NCBI RefSeq assembly: GCF_029893965.1
Contig: NZ_JARXXP010000017.1
Coordinates: 62,001 to 126,000, forward strand
Length of the DNA stretch: 64,000 nucleotides
Source: Paenibacillus sp. PastM-3
GTDB taxonomy: Bacteria; Bacillota; Bacilli; Paenibacillales; Paenibacillaceae
Reading direction: 5' to 3'
The translations under genes and the position numbers were made by a program. The notes below the pieces were generated by a model that was not told the DNA's origin, made no database searches, and saw only the letters and a list, made by a program, of their open reading frames with translations. The stretch's first letter is position 1; each line of letters opens with the position of its first letter. Below, in pieces: positions 18,036 to 26,938 of the stretch.

Positions 18036-18224
18036 CTAAGTGGAAATTCGTCATCTAATTTCGGCCCCAATCACGGGGAAAGACAATTAGGTGGAAAAAC
18101 GCCACCTAATTCTGCCATTTTCGCCCTCTAAGTGAATTTCGGCCTGAAATAAGTGGTGTTTTTCCACCTAAAGAATAAAAATCATGAAATATGCCGGAAT
18201 TAGGTGGCGTTAATCCACCTAATT
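18036..18224. repeat. Dispersed four-module palindromic repeat, copy A
   Basis: Four short palindromic modules of about 26 bp start at 18036, 18085, 18149 and 18198. The best are AATTAGGTGG-aaaaacg-CCACCTAATT and AATTAGGTGG-cgttaat-CCACCTAATT. Spacing between modules is 49, 64 and 49 bp. Related elements with nearly the same spacing lie at 40107 and 61123. It fills the region between the convergent ends of the lipid kinase and xpt genes. Confidence 0.85.
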
Positions 18225-18405
18225 GCCAAGCCGCCGCAGCCACTTTCCCTGTTCTAATGCATTTAACACAGACACTTAACCTCACGCAAGACGGCCTCAT
18301 TCCCGCAAAAGCACCAACCCAAACCCAAAAAAGAGGACTCCGGCCAGCCAAAGCCCGAAGTCCTCTTAAAAGTATGTGTAACACTTCCCGTACAGCTTAT
18401 GTGCT

Positions 18406-18999
18406 CTAATCCGCCTGCCCGTCTTCTTCCTCTACAAACGAGATGACGCCGTCCTCCAGGGAAGCGATGCGCACCAGCGATTCCACGCGGTAGCCCGCTT
18501 CCTTGAGCAGCCGGCTGCCCGGCTGGAAGGCTTTTTCGATCACGATGCCGATACCGGCTACTGTACCTCCGGCCTGCTCCACGATCCGGGCCAGCCCGAA
18601 GGCCGCCTCACCGTTGGCCAGAAAATCATCCACAATCAGCACATGCTCACCCGACGCGATGAACTTTTTGGAGACGGTGATGTCGTTGCTCTCTCTTTTG
18701 GTAAAAGAGTAGACGGTTTCGACATAAATGTCCTCCGTCAGCGTCAGCGATTTCTGCTTGCGGGCAAAAATCAGCGGCACCTCAAGCGTAAGGGCCGTCA
18801 TAATCCCAGGGGCAATGCCCGAGGATTCGATCGTCAGCACCTTGGTAATAGCTTCACCGGCAAAGCGGCGGGTGAACTCGCGGCCCACCTCACGCATCAG
18901 AAAAGGGTCCATCTGGTGATTCAGAAAAGAATCCACCTTGAGCACTCCCTGACCGAGAACAATCCCTTCATCCAAGACCTTGCGTCTCAATAACTCCAT
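18406..18999 (-). CDS. xpt: Xanthine phosphoribosyltransferase
   Basis: The 197-residue cytoplasmic enzyme starts MELLRRKVLDEG. It has the PRPP-binding motif VLIVDDFLANGEA and the N-terminal SFLNHQMDP segment typical of Xpt. It salvages xanthine to XMP. I chose ATG 18999, 5 bases after GAGGGAG. A longer frame to 19023 lacks a site. In Bacillus xpt is usually preceded by a guanine riboswitch. Only about 57 bp separate it from the gene upstream here, and none is visible. It probably shares a transcript with the 101-residue gene upstream. Confidence 0.92.
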   Translation of the reverse strand: MELLRRKVLDEGIVLGQGVLKVDSFLNHQMDPFLMREVGREFTRRFAGEAITKVLTIESSGIAPGIMTALTLEVPLIFARKQKSLTLTEDIYVETVYSFTKRESNDITVSKKFIASGEHVLIVDDFLANGEAAFGLARIVEQAGGTVAGIGIVIEKAFQPGSRLLKEAGYRVESLVRIASLEDGVISFVEEEDGQAD

Positions 19000-19056
19000 C
19001 CGTGCTCCCTCTTTTCTTCTCATATTCCCATGGACCCAGCCTTTGCTAACCCTGTC

Positions 19057-19362
19057 CTACAGGCCGGACGGCTTCTGCGGCAGCAGATTACCGACGATGG
19101 ACTTCAGATCATGATCCTCCTTGCTGCCCGGCTTGCCGCCGTCATAGCTGGTAATCCGGATTTCGGAATAGGATTCGCCGGCGTTGACCGGTTTGAAGAT
19201 CAGCTTGTCGCGGTCAGCCAGCCGGACATTGAACTTCATATCCTTGAACATCTCCACAAGCTCTTTCTCACCCGGCACCTCGCCCTCATCCAGGAACAGC
19301 AGACCCCGCAGCGACTTGGGACCTTCGGGATGCTGCACATCAAAATGAACAATACATTCCAC
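19057..19362 (-). CDS. Conserved small protein of unknown function
   Basis: The 101-residue soluble protein begins MECIVHFDVQHPEGPKSL and ends LLPQKPSGL. I chose GTG 19362 because GGAGG lies 8 bases upstream and overlaps a false GTG start at 19371. No motif that I recognise is present. It lies between the TrmB-type regulator and xpt on the same strand, with gaps of 42 and 57 bp, so the three may be one transcription unit. Confidence 0.7.
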   Translation of the reverse strand: MECIVHFDVQHPEGPKSLRGLLFLDEGEVPGEKELVEMFKDMKFNVRLADRDKLIFKPVNAGESYSEIRITSYDGGKPGSKEDHDLKSIVGNLLPQKPSGL

Positions 19363-19404
19363 GCTTATCACCTCCCTAGCATAGTCTCGCCCGGGCCATA
19401 TACG

Positions 19405-20253
19405 CTACTCTTTCCGGCTATCGCCGGAATCCTCCGGGTCAGACTCCATGTCTGTATCATGGTCCTTCTCATGCATCACATACTTGCTGTAGATCCGGCT
19501 GTAGCGGTCACCGTAGCGTCTGGTCAGCTCAGCCCCCATGTCCTCTTCAAGCTCGAAGAGCACCATTTCCTGAGAAAAGTGGTTAAGCAGCAGTTCGACC
19601 AGCACTTCATGCTCGGTCACCACCGCCTGGGCCGTGCCGTCCTCATAGCGCATCCCCAGCATGCACCAGCTCCGGTCGATGACAAAAGAAAACTTTCTTC
19701 CTCCGCTCCGGCGCGGCTTGCCGCCAAGCGGAGGCCATACCGGGTAAGGGGCAGCAGCCGTATTACCGCCATCAAAAGCCCACAGCAGCTTCACACCGCG
19801 CCGCTCCGCCTGCTCCAGCTCGCTGCGCAGCAGGGAGGCTTCCTCCCGCCATACATCGACCACTATTTCCTTCTCGGCCAGATTCAGCTGGCGGGTGAGC
19901 GCCCCCAGCATATTACGGTCCCCTTCAATATTGTAGAACGACTGGCTGACAGGACCGCCGCGGGGCATTTCGCTCTCCACAAAAGCCAGCGAGGCCTGCA
20001 CCCGGCCCGAGATCATCGTAGCCAGCTCCTCCGGGTCCAGCACGCTGTAACGGGCCGGCTCCCCTTCACCGCAGCGTACATACCCCTGCTGTGTCAGGCG
20101 CTGAAGCGCCGCGTACACATTGGATCTGGATACGCCCAGCTGCTTAGCCACTTCGTAGCCCGAGGCTTCCCCCTTGGTAGCCAGCTCAACCATAATCTTG
20201 GATTCCATCTCCGTGAACCCCAAATTGCGCAGATGCAGCAGCAACTGTTCCAT
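19405..20253 (-). CDS. TrmB-family transcriptional regulator
   Basis: The 282-residue protein has an N-terminal winged helix of TrmB type (LGFTEMESKIMVELATKG, GYEVAKQLGVSRSNVYAAL, LTQQGYVR) and a C-terminal ligand or PLD-like domain (AEKEIVVDVWREEASLL, ERRGVKLLWAFDGG). The last 40 residues are highly charged. TrmB regulators usually respond to sugars, but no sugar gene is adjacent. It starts at ATG 20253 behind AGGAGG, spacing 9. Confidence 0.85.
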   Translation of the reverse strand: MEQLLLHLRNLGFTEMESKIMVELATKGEASGYEVAKQLGVSRSNVYAALQRLTQQGYVRCGEGEPARYSVLDPEELATMISGRVQASLAFVESEMPRGGPVSQSFYNIEGDRNMLGALTRQLNLAEKEIVVDVWREEASLLRSELEQAERRGVKLLWAFDGGNTAAAPYPVWPPLGGKPRRSGGRKFSFVIDRSWCMLGMRYEDGTAQAVVTEHEVLVELLLNHFSQEMVLFELEEDMGAELTRRYGDRYSRIYSKYVMHEKDHDTDMESDPEDSGDSRKE

Positions 20254-20339
20254 CTATGTTGTCCTCCTAGTATGCCTATAAACTCATTCTGTGAATCTGC
20301 GGTTCGGTGTTGCACATTTAACCTGTTGTACCGCTGTGC

Positions 20340-21110
20340 TTAGATTTGTTCAGAGCCGCAGCGCGGGCACCACATGGAGCCCTTGGGCAGATCTGCCCGG
20401 CAAATCTGGCATTTGACCATATCCCGCACACCTTCTTCGCTGTAGGCCGCTGCTTCCTCCGACAGCCCCCCGCCCTTCCAGTCGCGGATCCGGCGGTCCA
20501 GCTCAAGCTGGCGTTCACGCTCCCGCTCAAGCTCATCAGCTTCCCGGCGTTCACGTTCGGATTCATGGTTATGCCCGGCGTAATCCTGCGGCTCAGACTC
20601 CTTGGAATCATACAGCACTTCGGTATATACGGTCCGCGGTTCTGACCGGAGCGCCAGCTCCTTTTCTTCCTCAGTTAGTTCATCCTCACCGTAAAACTCG
20701 TCTTCCTCATCCTCATGAATTTTATGGATTGTTACAGCCGGGGCCTCTTTTTTGACCGGCTCCTCCAGCTTATGCCCGCATTTCGGGCAGAAATTGGCAT
20801 CCAGTGCGACTACATTGCCGCACACGCAGAGCCGCTCATTTTTGAGCTCGGCAATTCTGTGGCGCAGCTCATCAATCTGCTCCTGATGCTTCAGGCAGAC
20901 CTTGGACAGCTCCACCATCTTGCCTTCAGCCACCGACATGTCACGCGAACGGTAGCCTTCATAGAACAGCTGGCCCATTTTCATAAATTCGAGTTCCATC
21001 TCGCGTTCAATATCGGAAATATGCCCGTTAAGCTTACTGATCTCTACCGAGCTTTGCGCTTTTTCACTCACCTTGCTGGCACTGTCTTTGATACGTTGCA
21101 GAAAATTCAT
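20340..21110 (-). CDS. Coiled-coil protein with two zinc ribbons
   Basis: The product has 256 residues. Residues 1-90 are a predicted coiled coil (MNFLQRIKDSASKVSEKAQ and on). A first zinc ribbon has CVCGNVV...FCPKCGHKL. A long acidic and Glu/Arg-rich linker follows, and the protein ends in a second zinc ribbon CQICRADLP...WCPRCGSEQ. The start is one of two adjacent ATGs (21113 or 21110) behind AAGGAGG. An upstream in-frame extension to 21266 looks non-coding. Such proteins are common and uncharacterised in Firmicutes. Confidence 0.8.
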   Translation of the reverse strand: MNFLQRIKDSASKVSEKAQSSVEISKLNGHISDIEREMELEFMKMGQLFYEGYRSRDMSVAEGKMVELSKVCLKHQEQIDELRHRIAELKNERLCVCGNVVALDANFCPKCGHKLEEPVKKEAPAVTIHKIHEDEEDEFYGEDELTEEEKELALRSEPRTVYTEVLYDSKESEPQDYAGHNHESERERREADELERERERQLELDRRIRDWKGGGLSEEAAAYSEEGVRDMVKCQICRADLPKGSMWCPRCGSEQI

Positions 21111-21345
21111 CATAGTTCCTCCTTCTCCAGATGAGAATAGGGCTGTTAAATAGCCGTAAAGCTTCATAAAGAAGCCTATGTAATACTCTGTAACCTTAAA
21201 ACGTGCTTCTATCATACCAAATGTCTCGAATAGATTCATTATTTGTCGTTCTGTGTATATTAGCAAGTAGAAACGGCTTCACCGTCCTTCAAGGAAGGCG
21301 GCCTGCAAGCAAACCTTAACCGCAAAAATGAGGGAGGGAATCAAC

Positions 21346-21720
21346 TTGCCGGACGAACAACGTAAAAGTTATTTCGTATCTGTTAACCATGGACTGATTC
21401 AGGATGTACGCGGTGAATCGGGTGAATTCGAGGTACGGGTTACCCCTGATGAGCTGACGGTGCTTCAGGAGCTTCTGGACAATCTGGCAAGCGGAGACGA
21501 ATACGCCTTCCGCCGTGCCGCCGTGCCTTACAAATCCGCCGATCATGATGACGCTGCAGACCAGTTTGATGACGGGACCATCCGGCTCTACCGGTATCTT
21601 TACCAGGTGGGAAGCGGGGAGACACAGCAGACGATCAGACAGCTCGGCGTCCTGCCCAAACTCGACAATACCGGTTATGAGGACAAGGGATACGATGGAG
21701 GTTCACCTACGAATAAATAA
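21346..21720 (+). CDS. Conserved protein of unknown function
   Basis: The 124-residue soluble, acidic protein begins MPDEQRKSYFVSVNHGLIQD and contains ELTVLQELLDNLASGDEYAFRRAAVPYKSADHDDA. I chose the TTG at 21346, 7 bases after GGGAGGG. An ATG at 21328 overlaps that site. It is divergent from the zinc-ribbon gene. I do not recognise the family. Confidence 0.7.
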   Translation: MPDEQRKSYFVSVNHGLIQDVRGESGEFEVRVTPDELTVLQELLDNLASGDEYAFRRAAVPYKSADHDDAADQFDDGTIRLYRYLYQVGSGETQQTIRQLGVLPKLDNTGYEDKGYDGGSPTNK

Positions 21721-21914
21721 CACACTGTACATTCACGATATGTATGCTAATACGCCGCCGCGCAAAGAATGTTTCCGCTTTTTATGTAACCGTTTCCCGC
21801 GGTCTTGTTCTGCTGTTACCGGCTTTCAGCCGGGGTCGGCATTTGTTTTGCTTCCAGGGCATAAAATCGGTTAAAATAAAACAGTCACAAATAATGAAAC
21901 CCGGGAGAGTATCA

Positions 21915-22649
21915 GTGAAAGAAGACGACAGTACGCAAGTTACACTGAATCAGCTGCAGGTGCATGTAAAGGATATGAAGCAGTGGCAGAGCAGCGAGGA
22001 TTTTGCCGGAAAGCTGGAGGATCTCAAGACATTGCCTGCGCTTTACCGCCATGCCTTGAACGAGCTTGAGAATAAAATTGATGTAGTCAAGACAGAATGG
22101 CAGGTCCGTGACGGCTACAGCCCGATCGAGCATGTCAAATCACGTATAAAAGAGCCGAAGAGCATTCTGCGCAAGATGGAACGCAAGGGGCATCCCTTCA
22201 CTCTTGAAAATATGGAGCAGCACATTCATGATATCGCCGGGATGCGGATTGTCTGTGCTTTTGTGAAGGATATTTACCGGCTGGTGGATCATCTGTGCGT
22301 CCGGGAGGATCTGCGGGTGCTCGAGATCAAGGATTATATCGCCCAGCCGAAGCCGAACGGATATCAGAGCCTGCATGTCATCGTAGCGATTCCCCTCGTA
22401 CTGCTCGAAGGGACGCGCTGGGTTAAGGCAGAGATACAGCTTCGGACGCTGGCCATGGATTTCTGGGCCAGCATGGAGCATATTCTTTACTATAAATTCG
22501 ACAAGCAGCTTCCGCCGCATGTAGCCGAGGAGCTGAAGGAGGCCGCGCGTGCGGCTGATGAGCTGGACCAGAAGATGCTCCGCCTGCGCCGTGAAATTCT
22601 TGAGCTGTCTGAAGGAAGCCGCGGCGCTGATAAGCTGGCGGAAGAATAA
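21915..22649 (+). CDS. relP: Small alarmone synthetase, YwaC/RelP type
   Basis: The 244-residue single-domain (p)ppGpp synthetase has IEHVKSRIKEPKSILRKM, HIHDIAGMRIVCAFVKDIY (metal site), AQPKPNGYQSLH (GDP/GTP loop) and VKAEIQLRTLAMDFWASMEH. The pattern is closer to YwaC (RelP) than to YjbM (RelQ) because of HIHDIAG, PKPNGYxSLH and DELKEAA-like segments. There is no HD hydrolase domain. I chose GTG 21915 behind GGGAGAG. A longer frame runs back to 21744 without a site. A strong terminator follows. Confidence 0.9.
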   Translation: MKEDDSTQVTLNQLQVHVKDMKQWQSSEDFAGKLEDLKTLPALYRHALNELENKIDVVKTEWQVRDGYSPIEHVKSRIKEPKSILRKMERKGHPFTLENMEQHIHDIAGMRIVCAFVKDIYRLVDHLCVREDLRVLEIKDYIAQPKPNGYQSLHVIVAIPLVLLEGTRWVKAEIQLRTLAMDFWASMEHILYYKFDKQLPPHVAEELKEAARAADELDQKMLRLRREILELSEGSRGADKLAEE

Positions 22650-22698
22650 GGATAGCGGGAAGCCAAGCAGCTGCAGCGGGCTAAACAGCAAATACAAC

Positions 22699-22741
22699 AA
22701 GGCAGTGCCGGACAGCAGAAGAGCTTCCCTGGCACTGCCTT
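22699..22741 (+). terminator. Rho-independent terminator after relP
   Basis: AAGGCAGTGCC and GGCACTGCCTT form a perfect 11-bp stem followed by GTTTTGTGT. It also lies downstream of the minus-strand gene at 22777 and may act in both directions. Confidence 0.8.
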
Positions 22742-22776
22742 GTTTTGTGTGTCTGACGCGATGCGCCCGCCCGCCG

Positions 22777-23523
22777 TTACTGCCTGCCCGGCTCCGATGC
22801 GCGGCGTCTTGCCGATTCAGCCGCCTTGCGCATAATCAGGGCAAGGCCTTCGCCTGCCCTGGGCGTATTCGGCAGCAGCTTCATCCAGTCTTCGTCCGGC
22901 TGGGCCACCGCCGGCGAGACCGGGAACGGCCTTGAGGCCAGCTCGTGAAACAGGGGTCCCGGCTGATGCAGCGAGCCTTCGGCTGCCGCTTCCGCCAGCC
23001 ATCCCCCTGTAGTAACAGCCGGCCCCTTCCGTTCCAGCCTGGCCAGCTCTGCCGCCAGCATGCTGGCAGGAGCTGCACTTCCTTCGTCCTGCTGGATATA
23101 TTCCTCCTCTGCCCACAGGGCAAATACTCCCTCCAGCAGCTCCTCCTTGCTCATCCCGCGAAGCCTGAACCCCAGCAGCGGCTCTTCCAGCAGCTGCTTT
23201 CCGGCCCATCCGGGCAGCGCCGCACCTGTCTCTGTGCCGGAATCTGCCCGTTCCAGCCCGGGAGGCAGGAGCTGAAGCTCTGCCATGCTGCCGGTGCTTT
23301 TTCCCTGCAGCAGGTCATACAGCTCTCCGGGCTGCCCGGCAAGCTGACGCAGCACCTTATCTTTTTGTGCCGGATCCCATTGTGGAACCGCCCAGGAGAG
23401 TGCGGACGCTGTATCAGCACTGCTGCTAATGCCGGCACCGTTCTCCTGCACCGTTCCCTGCCCAAGCAATATTTTCAGCATTCCAGGTTCGATTACAAGC
23501 CTCTGTTCCGGCAGCTTGCCCAT
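22777..23523 (-). CDS. Protein of unknown function linked to the SNF2 helicase gene
   Basis: The product has 248 residues, rich in Ala, Gly, Leu and Glu (MGKLPEQRLVIEPGMLKILL, FALWAEEEYIQQDEGSAAPA). No membrane segment or catalytic motif is visible. It starts 26 bp after the helicase stop on the same strand and is likely co-transcribed. By position it may assist the helicase. The function is unknown. Confidence 0.7.
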   Translation of the reverse strand: MGKLPEQRLVIEPGMLKILLGQGTVQENGAGISSSADTASALSWAVPQWDPAQKDKVLRQLAGQPGELYDLLQGKSTGSMAELQLLPPGLERADSGTETGAALPGWAGKQLLEEPLLGFRLRGMSKEELLEGVFALWAEEEYIQQDEGSAAPASMLAAELARLERKGPAVTTGGWLAEAAAEGSLHQPGPLFHELASRPFPVSPAVAQPDEDWMKLLPNTPRAGEGLALIMRKAAESARRRASEPGRQ

Positions 23524-23549
23524 TGTTAGATCCCCCTTTACTTACCGCT

Positions 23550-26500
23550 CTACATCCAGTCCTGATCCTGAAGCTCGATCAGCTCCTGCAGCTCATGATT
23601 GGACATCTCTGTCAGCCAGTTCTCCCCGGAGCCGACGACCTGCTCGGACAGATTTTTTTTGCGCTCAATCAGCTCGTCAATCCGCTCCTCCAGTGTGCCC
23701 TGGCAGATCAGCTTGTGCACCTGTACATTTTTATGCTGGCCGATCCGGAAAGCCCGGTCGGTCGCCTGGTTCTCAACAGCCGGATTCCACCAGCGGTCAT
23801 AATGCACGACATGGTTGGCCCGGGTGAGATTCAGCCCGACGCCGCCCGCTTTGAGGGAAAGCACGAAGAACGCCGGCCCCTCGCCCTCCTGGAACGCATG
23901 GACCATCTCATCCCGCTCCCGTTTGGGGATACCGCCATGCAGGAACAGCGGGGTTTGGCCGTATCTTTTGGCAAGCCGGCTGACGAGCAGCTCTCCCATT
24001 GATACATATTGGGTGAAAATCAGCGCCGACTCGCCCAGCTCGGCAATGCTGTCCAGCACCTCGAACATGACTTCCATTTTGCCCGACTGCTCGCTCCGCC
24101 CGCTCCGCCCTTCTTCCCTGCGGAATAGCTGAGGGTGATCGCAAATCTGCTTCAGCTTGGTCAGCGAGGACAGAACGAGACCGCGCCGGGCCATCCCGGA
24201 GCGCTCGCCGATTACGCCAAGCATCTCATCCACTACCCCCTTATACAGCACCGCCTGCGTCTCTGTTAACGGGCAATACGATTTCAGCTCCAGCTTCTCC
24301 GGCAGATCCTTCGAGATATCGGGATCACTCTTGAGCCTGCGGAGCAGAAACGGTGACACGAGCCGGTGCAGCTCCTGCAGCCGTTCCCCGCCTTCCCCGG
24401 ACACATAACGCTGGCGGAAGGAGTGATAGGAGCCCAGATAACCGGGATTCAAAAAGTGAAAAATCGACCAGAGCTCACCCAGCCGGTTCTCGACGGGCGT
24501 GCCTGTCATGGCAATCCGGTAAGGGGCAGACAGCTTCATTACGCTCTGTGCCTGCTTGGTCCGGTGATTCTTGATATATTGCGCTTCATCCAGCACGACC
24601 GTAGACCAGCGTACCGCGGCCAGATCCTCGCTGTCCCGGCCGGCCAGATGATAGGTAGTCAGCACAATTTCATGGCTGGCGGCAAGCTCCGCGAAGCCTT
24701 CTCCGCGTATCCGCCTTCCCCCGTGATGAATATGCACACTCAGCGACGGGGCAAAACGCTGCAGCTCACGCTGCCAGTTCCCCAGGAGCGAGGTCGGGCA
24801 GAGAATCAGCGCCGGCTTATGCCGGAATTCTGCCGGAGCGCTCAGCGCCCGGTCCATCAGGCAAGCAATGACCTGGATCGTTTTGCCCAGGCCCATGTCA
24901 TCGGCCAGGCACACTCCGAAGCCCAGGCCGCTGAGCGCAGCCAGCCATTGATAGCCGCGTTCCTGATAGGGCCGCAGCGTTCCCTGCAGGCCATCCGGCA
25001 CTGACCGTACCGGCAGGCTCCGCAGAACATCCCCGTGCATGAGCGATGCCAGCAGGCCGGAGGTCTCCATCCCTGTGACCGACATGCCCTTCCAGAGCCG
25101 CTCCTCCCCATCCTCAGCCTCCAGCCGCATCCAGTCCGCAGCCGACATTTCCCCGCCCTCATGGCGTTTCATATATCTCAGCACCTGGCGGATTTCCTTG
25201 GGATCAACCTCGATCCACTCGCCCCGGAAGCGCACAAACGGCACTCCCGCCTCCACCAGCGTATTCAGCTCCTCTTCACTGATCGGATTGTCGCCAAGCG
25301 AAGCCTCAATACGGAAGGAGATAAGCTCCTCCATCCCCAGTGCGGGCTGTGCAGGTCCGTCCATCCCGGCCTGCGGAAGCTGCATCTTCATCCGCATTCC
25401 GACCCGGCGCCGCCCCTCCCGGCTCCAGCGCGAAGGCATCTGCACCGTAATGCCCCATTCACGCAGCTGCTGCACACTCTCCTTCAAAAAGAGATAGAGG
25501 CGTTCCGGCTCAAGCTCCGCCCCCGTCGGTGCAGGGATGTTCAGCGCCCTCTGAATATCGGGCGATATTCTTGCAGCACGGCCCAGTGCATTCAGCAGCT
25601 GCTGCTGGATCTTCCGGTACCGCTTGCCCCAAAGGGTGAACTCGCGCTCCGGGCTGCTCCAGATGGCTGCAGCTGGAAGCCAGAACTCCCCTTCCTCCCG
25701 GCTCTCCGCCCAGAAGGTCAGCTGCCACAGCTCACTCTCGTCCGCCGGCGGTTCCAGACGCAGGCCCAGACCGAGCTGGCCGGTCTGCTCTTCCTCCGCC
25801 CTGGCCCGCGGCATGCCGCCGGCCAGGGTCCCGTTCACTTCAGCCAGCAGGTCGGATACCTCTGCCGGTGTTCCCTGGACCGGAATCTCCCGGCTGCCCG
25901 TGAGCAGGCTGTTCCACCATAGCTCAGTCAGCGGGGAATAGCCGCGGCGGTAATTTGCTTTATATGGACCGAGCTCGCTTTCGGAGCCGGCAATTATTTT
26001 TCTGATCTCGGCAGTTATCACCGCCTGCAAGAAGGAATACAGTACATATCCCCCTGCATCTTCACGCGAGGTCAGATCCCCTTCCTCGGCAACATGGGCT
26101 CCGAGCGCCAGCACCGGCATGGATGCCGCCAGCTGCAGGAAGAACTCCTTATCCGCATCCTGACGGAAGGCCGGGAACCAGCAGGCGGAAGCCGCCTGCT
26201 CGCCGCCGCGGCGCCGCGTGCCGATCGGGCGGGGCGGCATCGCGCCGGGCACTATCGCTCCCGTAGCCATCAGCTCCAGTGCAAACCGGGCCGCAGCCGC
26301 CCAGTAGCGCATTTCGCCTCCAGCTTCCACACCCTGGGCACGGGACAGCTCATCGTCCCAGACAAGCAGCAGGTCGAAGGCTTCCTTCGGCCCCAGCGCC
26401 AGTCCTTCAAGCGTCCGCCCCGGCAAACCGCGCCGCGATGTTTTCCCTTCCACAGGAGCCGCCACCGGATACTTTACTTCTGCCAGCCGCAGCGCAGCAC

Positions 26501-26639
26501 CCGCGAAAGGACGCCCTCCGCCCCGGAACTCCAGCTTCTTGACCACGCGTGTCCACGCGTCAACCTTGGGTTCCGAGGTTTCACCAGAGAAGCAAAATAA
26601 AACGTCCCCCAGCCATATTGCATACAGATGCTTAATCAT
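23550..26639 (-). CDS. SNF2-family DEAD/DEAH helicase
   Basis: The 1029-residue protein has an N-terminal region (about 1-550) without clear catalytic motifs, including the acidic VPFVRFRGEWIEVDP stretch seen in bacterial SNF2 proteins. The ATPase core has motif I DDMGLGKTIQVIA, motif Ia LLGNWQREL, motif II VVLDEAQYIKN, motif III MTGTPVENRLGELWSI and motif VI QATDRAFRIGQ. I chose ATG 26639 (MIKHLYAIWLG), 8 bases after AGGAG. Related proteins in Firmicutes are DNA-dependent ATPases of uncertain cellular role. Confidence 0.9.
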   Translation of the reverse strand: MIKHLYAIWLGDVLFCFSGETSEPKVDAWTRVVKKLEFRGGGRPFAGAALRLAEVKYPVAAPVEGKTSRRGLPGRTLEGLALGPKEAFDLLLVWDDELSRAQGVEAGGEMRYWAAAARFALELMATGAIVPGAMPPRPIGTRRRGGEQAASACWFPAFRQDADKEFFLQLAASMPVLALGAHVAEEGDLTSREDAGGYVLYSFLQAVITAEIRKIIAGSESELGPYKANYRRGYSPLTELWWNSLLTGSREIPVQGTPAEVSDLLAEVNGTLAGGMPRARAEEEQTGQLGLGLRLEPPADESELWQLTFWAESREEGEFWLPAAAIWSSPEREFTLWGKRYRKIQQQLLNALGRAARISPDIQRALNIPAPTGAELEPERLYLFLKESVQQLREWGITVQMPSRWSREGRRRVGMRMKMQLPQAGMDGPAQPALGMEELISFRIEASLGDNPISEEELNTLVEAGVPFVRFRGEWIEVDPKEIRQVLRYMKRHEGGEMSAADWMRLEAEDGEERLWKGMSVTGMETSGLLASLMHGDVLRSLPVRSVPDGLQGTLRPYQERGYQWLAALSGLGFGVCLADDMGLGKTIQVIACLMDRALSAPAEFRHKPALILCPTSLLGNWQRELQRFAPSLSVHIHHGGRRIRGEGFAELAASHEIVLTTYHLAGRDSEDLAAVRWSTVVLDEAQYIKNHRTKQAQSVMKLSAPYRIAMTGTPVENRLGELWSIFHFLNPGYLGSYHSFRQRYVSGEGGERLQELHRLVSPFLLRRLKSDPDISKDLPEKLELKSYCPLTETQAVLYKGVVDEMLGVIGERSGMARRGLVLSSLTKLKQICDHPQLFRREEGRSGRSEQSGKMEVMFEVLDSIAELGESALIFTQYVSMGELLVSRLAKRYGQTPLFLHGGIPKRERDEMVHAFQEGEGPAFFVLSLKAGGVGLNLTRANHVVHYDRWWNPAVENQATDRAFRIGQHKNVQVHKLICQGTLEERIDELIERKKNLSEQVVGSGENWLTEMSNHELQELIELQDQDWM

Positions 26640-26902
26640 TGGTGATCTCCTGTCCTTAAGCAAACAGAAAGAGCCAGCCCGTCCCCTCCGGTGGACTGTA
26701 TCCTTCTCCGCGAGATATAGATTCTGAACCGAAATAATTTCTTCATCCCTTCATCTTATACGAAAAAGCCGTGATTTAAAAACGTTTCTGCAATATTTTC
26801 TGCAATTTAATATAGAAATTGAAATGTATCGCGTCGGCGAAGGCTTCCGCAAAGAGATGATTGGAAATTTTTCAATAAAATCTCACAGCAAGACGCAGCA
26901 AA

Positions 26903-26927
26903 AGGGCCGCCTCCAAAAGGCAGCCCT
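26903..26927 (-). terminator. Rho-independent terminator after the GH31 gene
   Basis: On the minus strand AGGGCtGCCT pairs with AGGCgGCCCT around TTTGG and is followed by TTTTGC. It lies 11 bp past the stop of the alpha-glucosidase gene. Confidence 0.65.
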
Positions 26928-26938
26928 AATCTGTTTCC

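Noticed and set aside
18036..18224. CRISPR array
   Set aside because: Only four degenerate palindromes, unequal spacing and no cas genes nearby.
18999..19056. Guanine riboswitch expected before xpt
   Set aside because: Only 57 bp separate xpt from the upstream gene and no purine aptamer core is visible.
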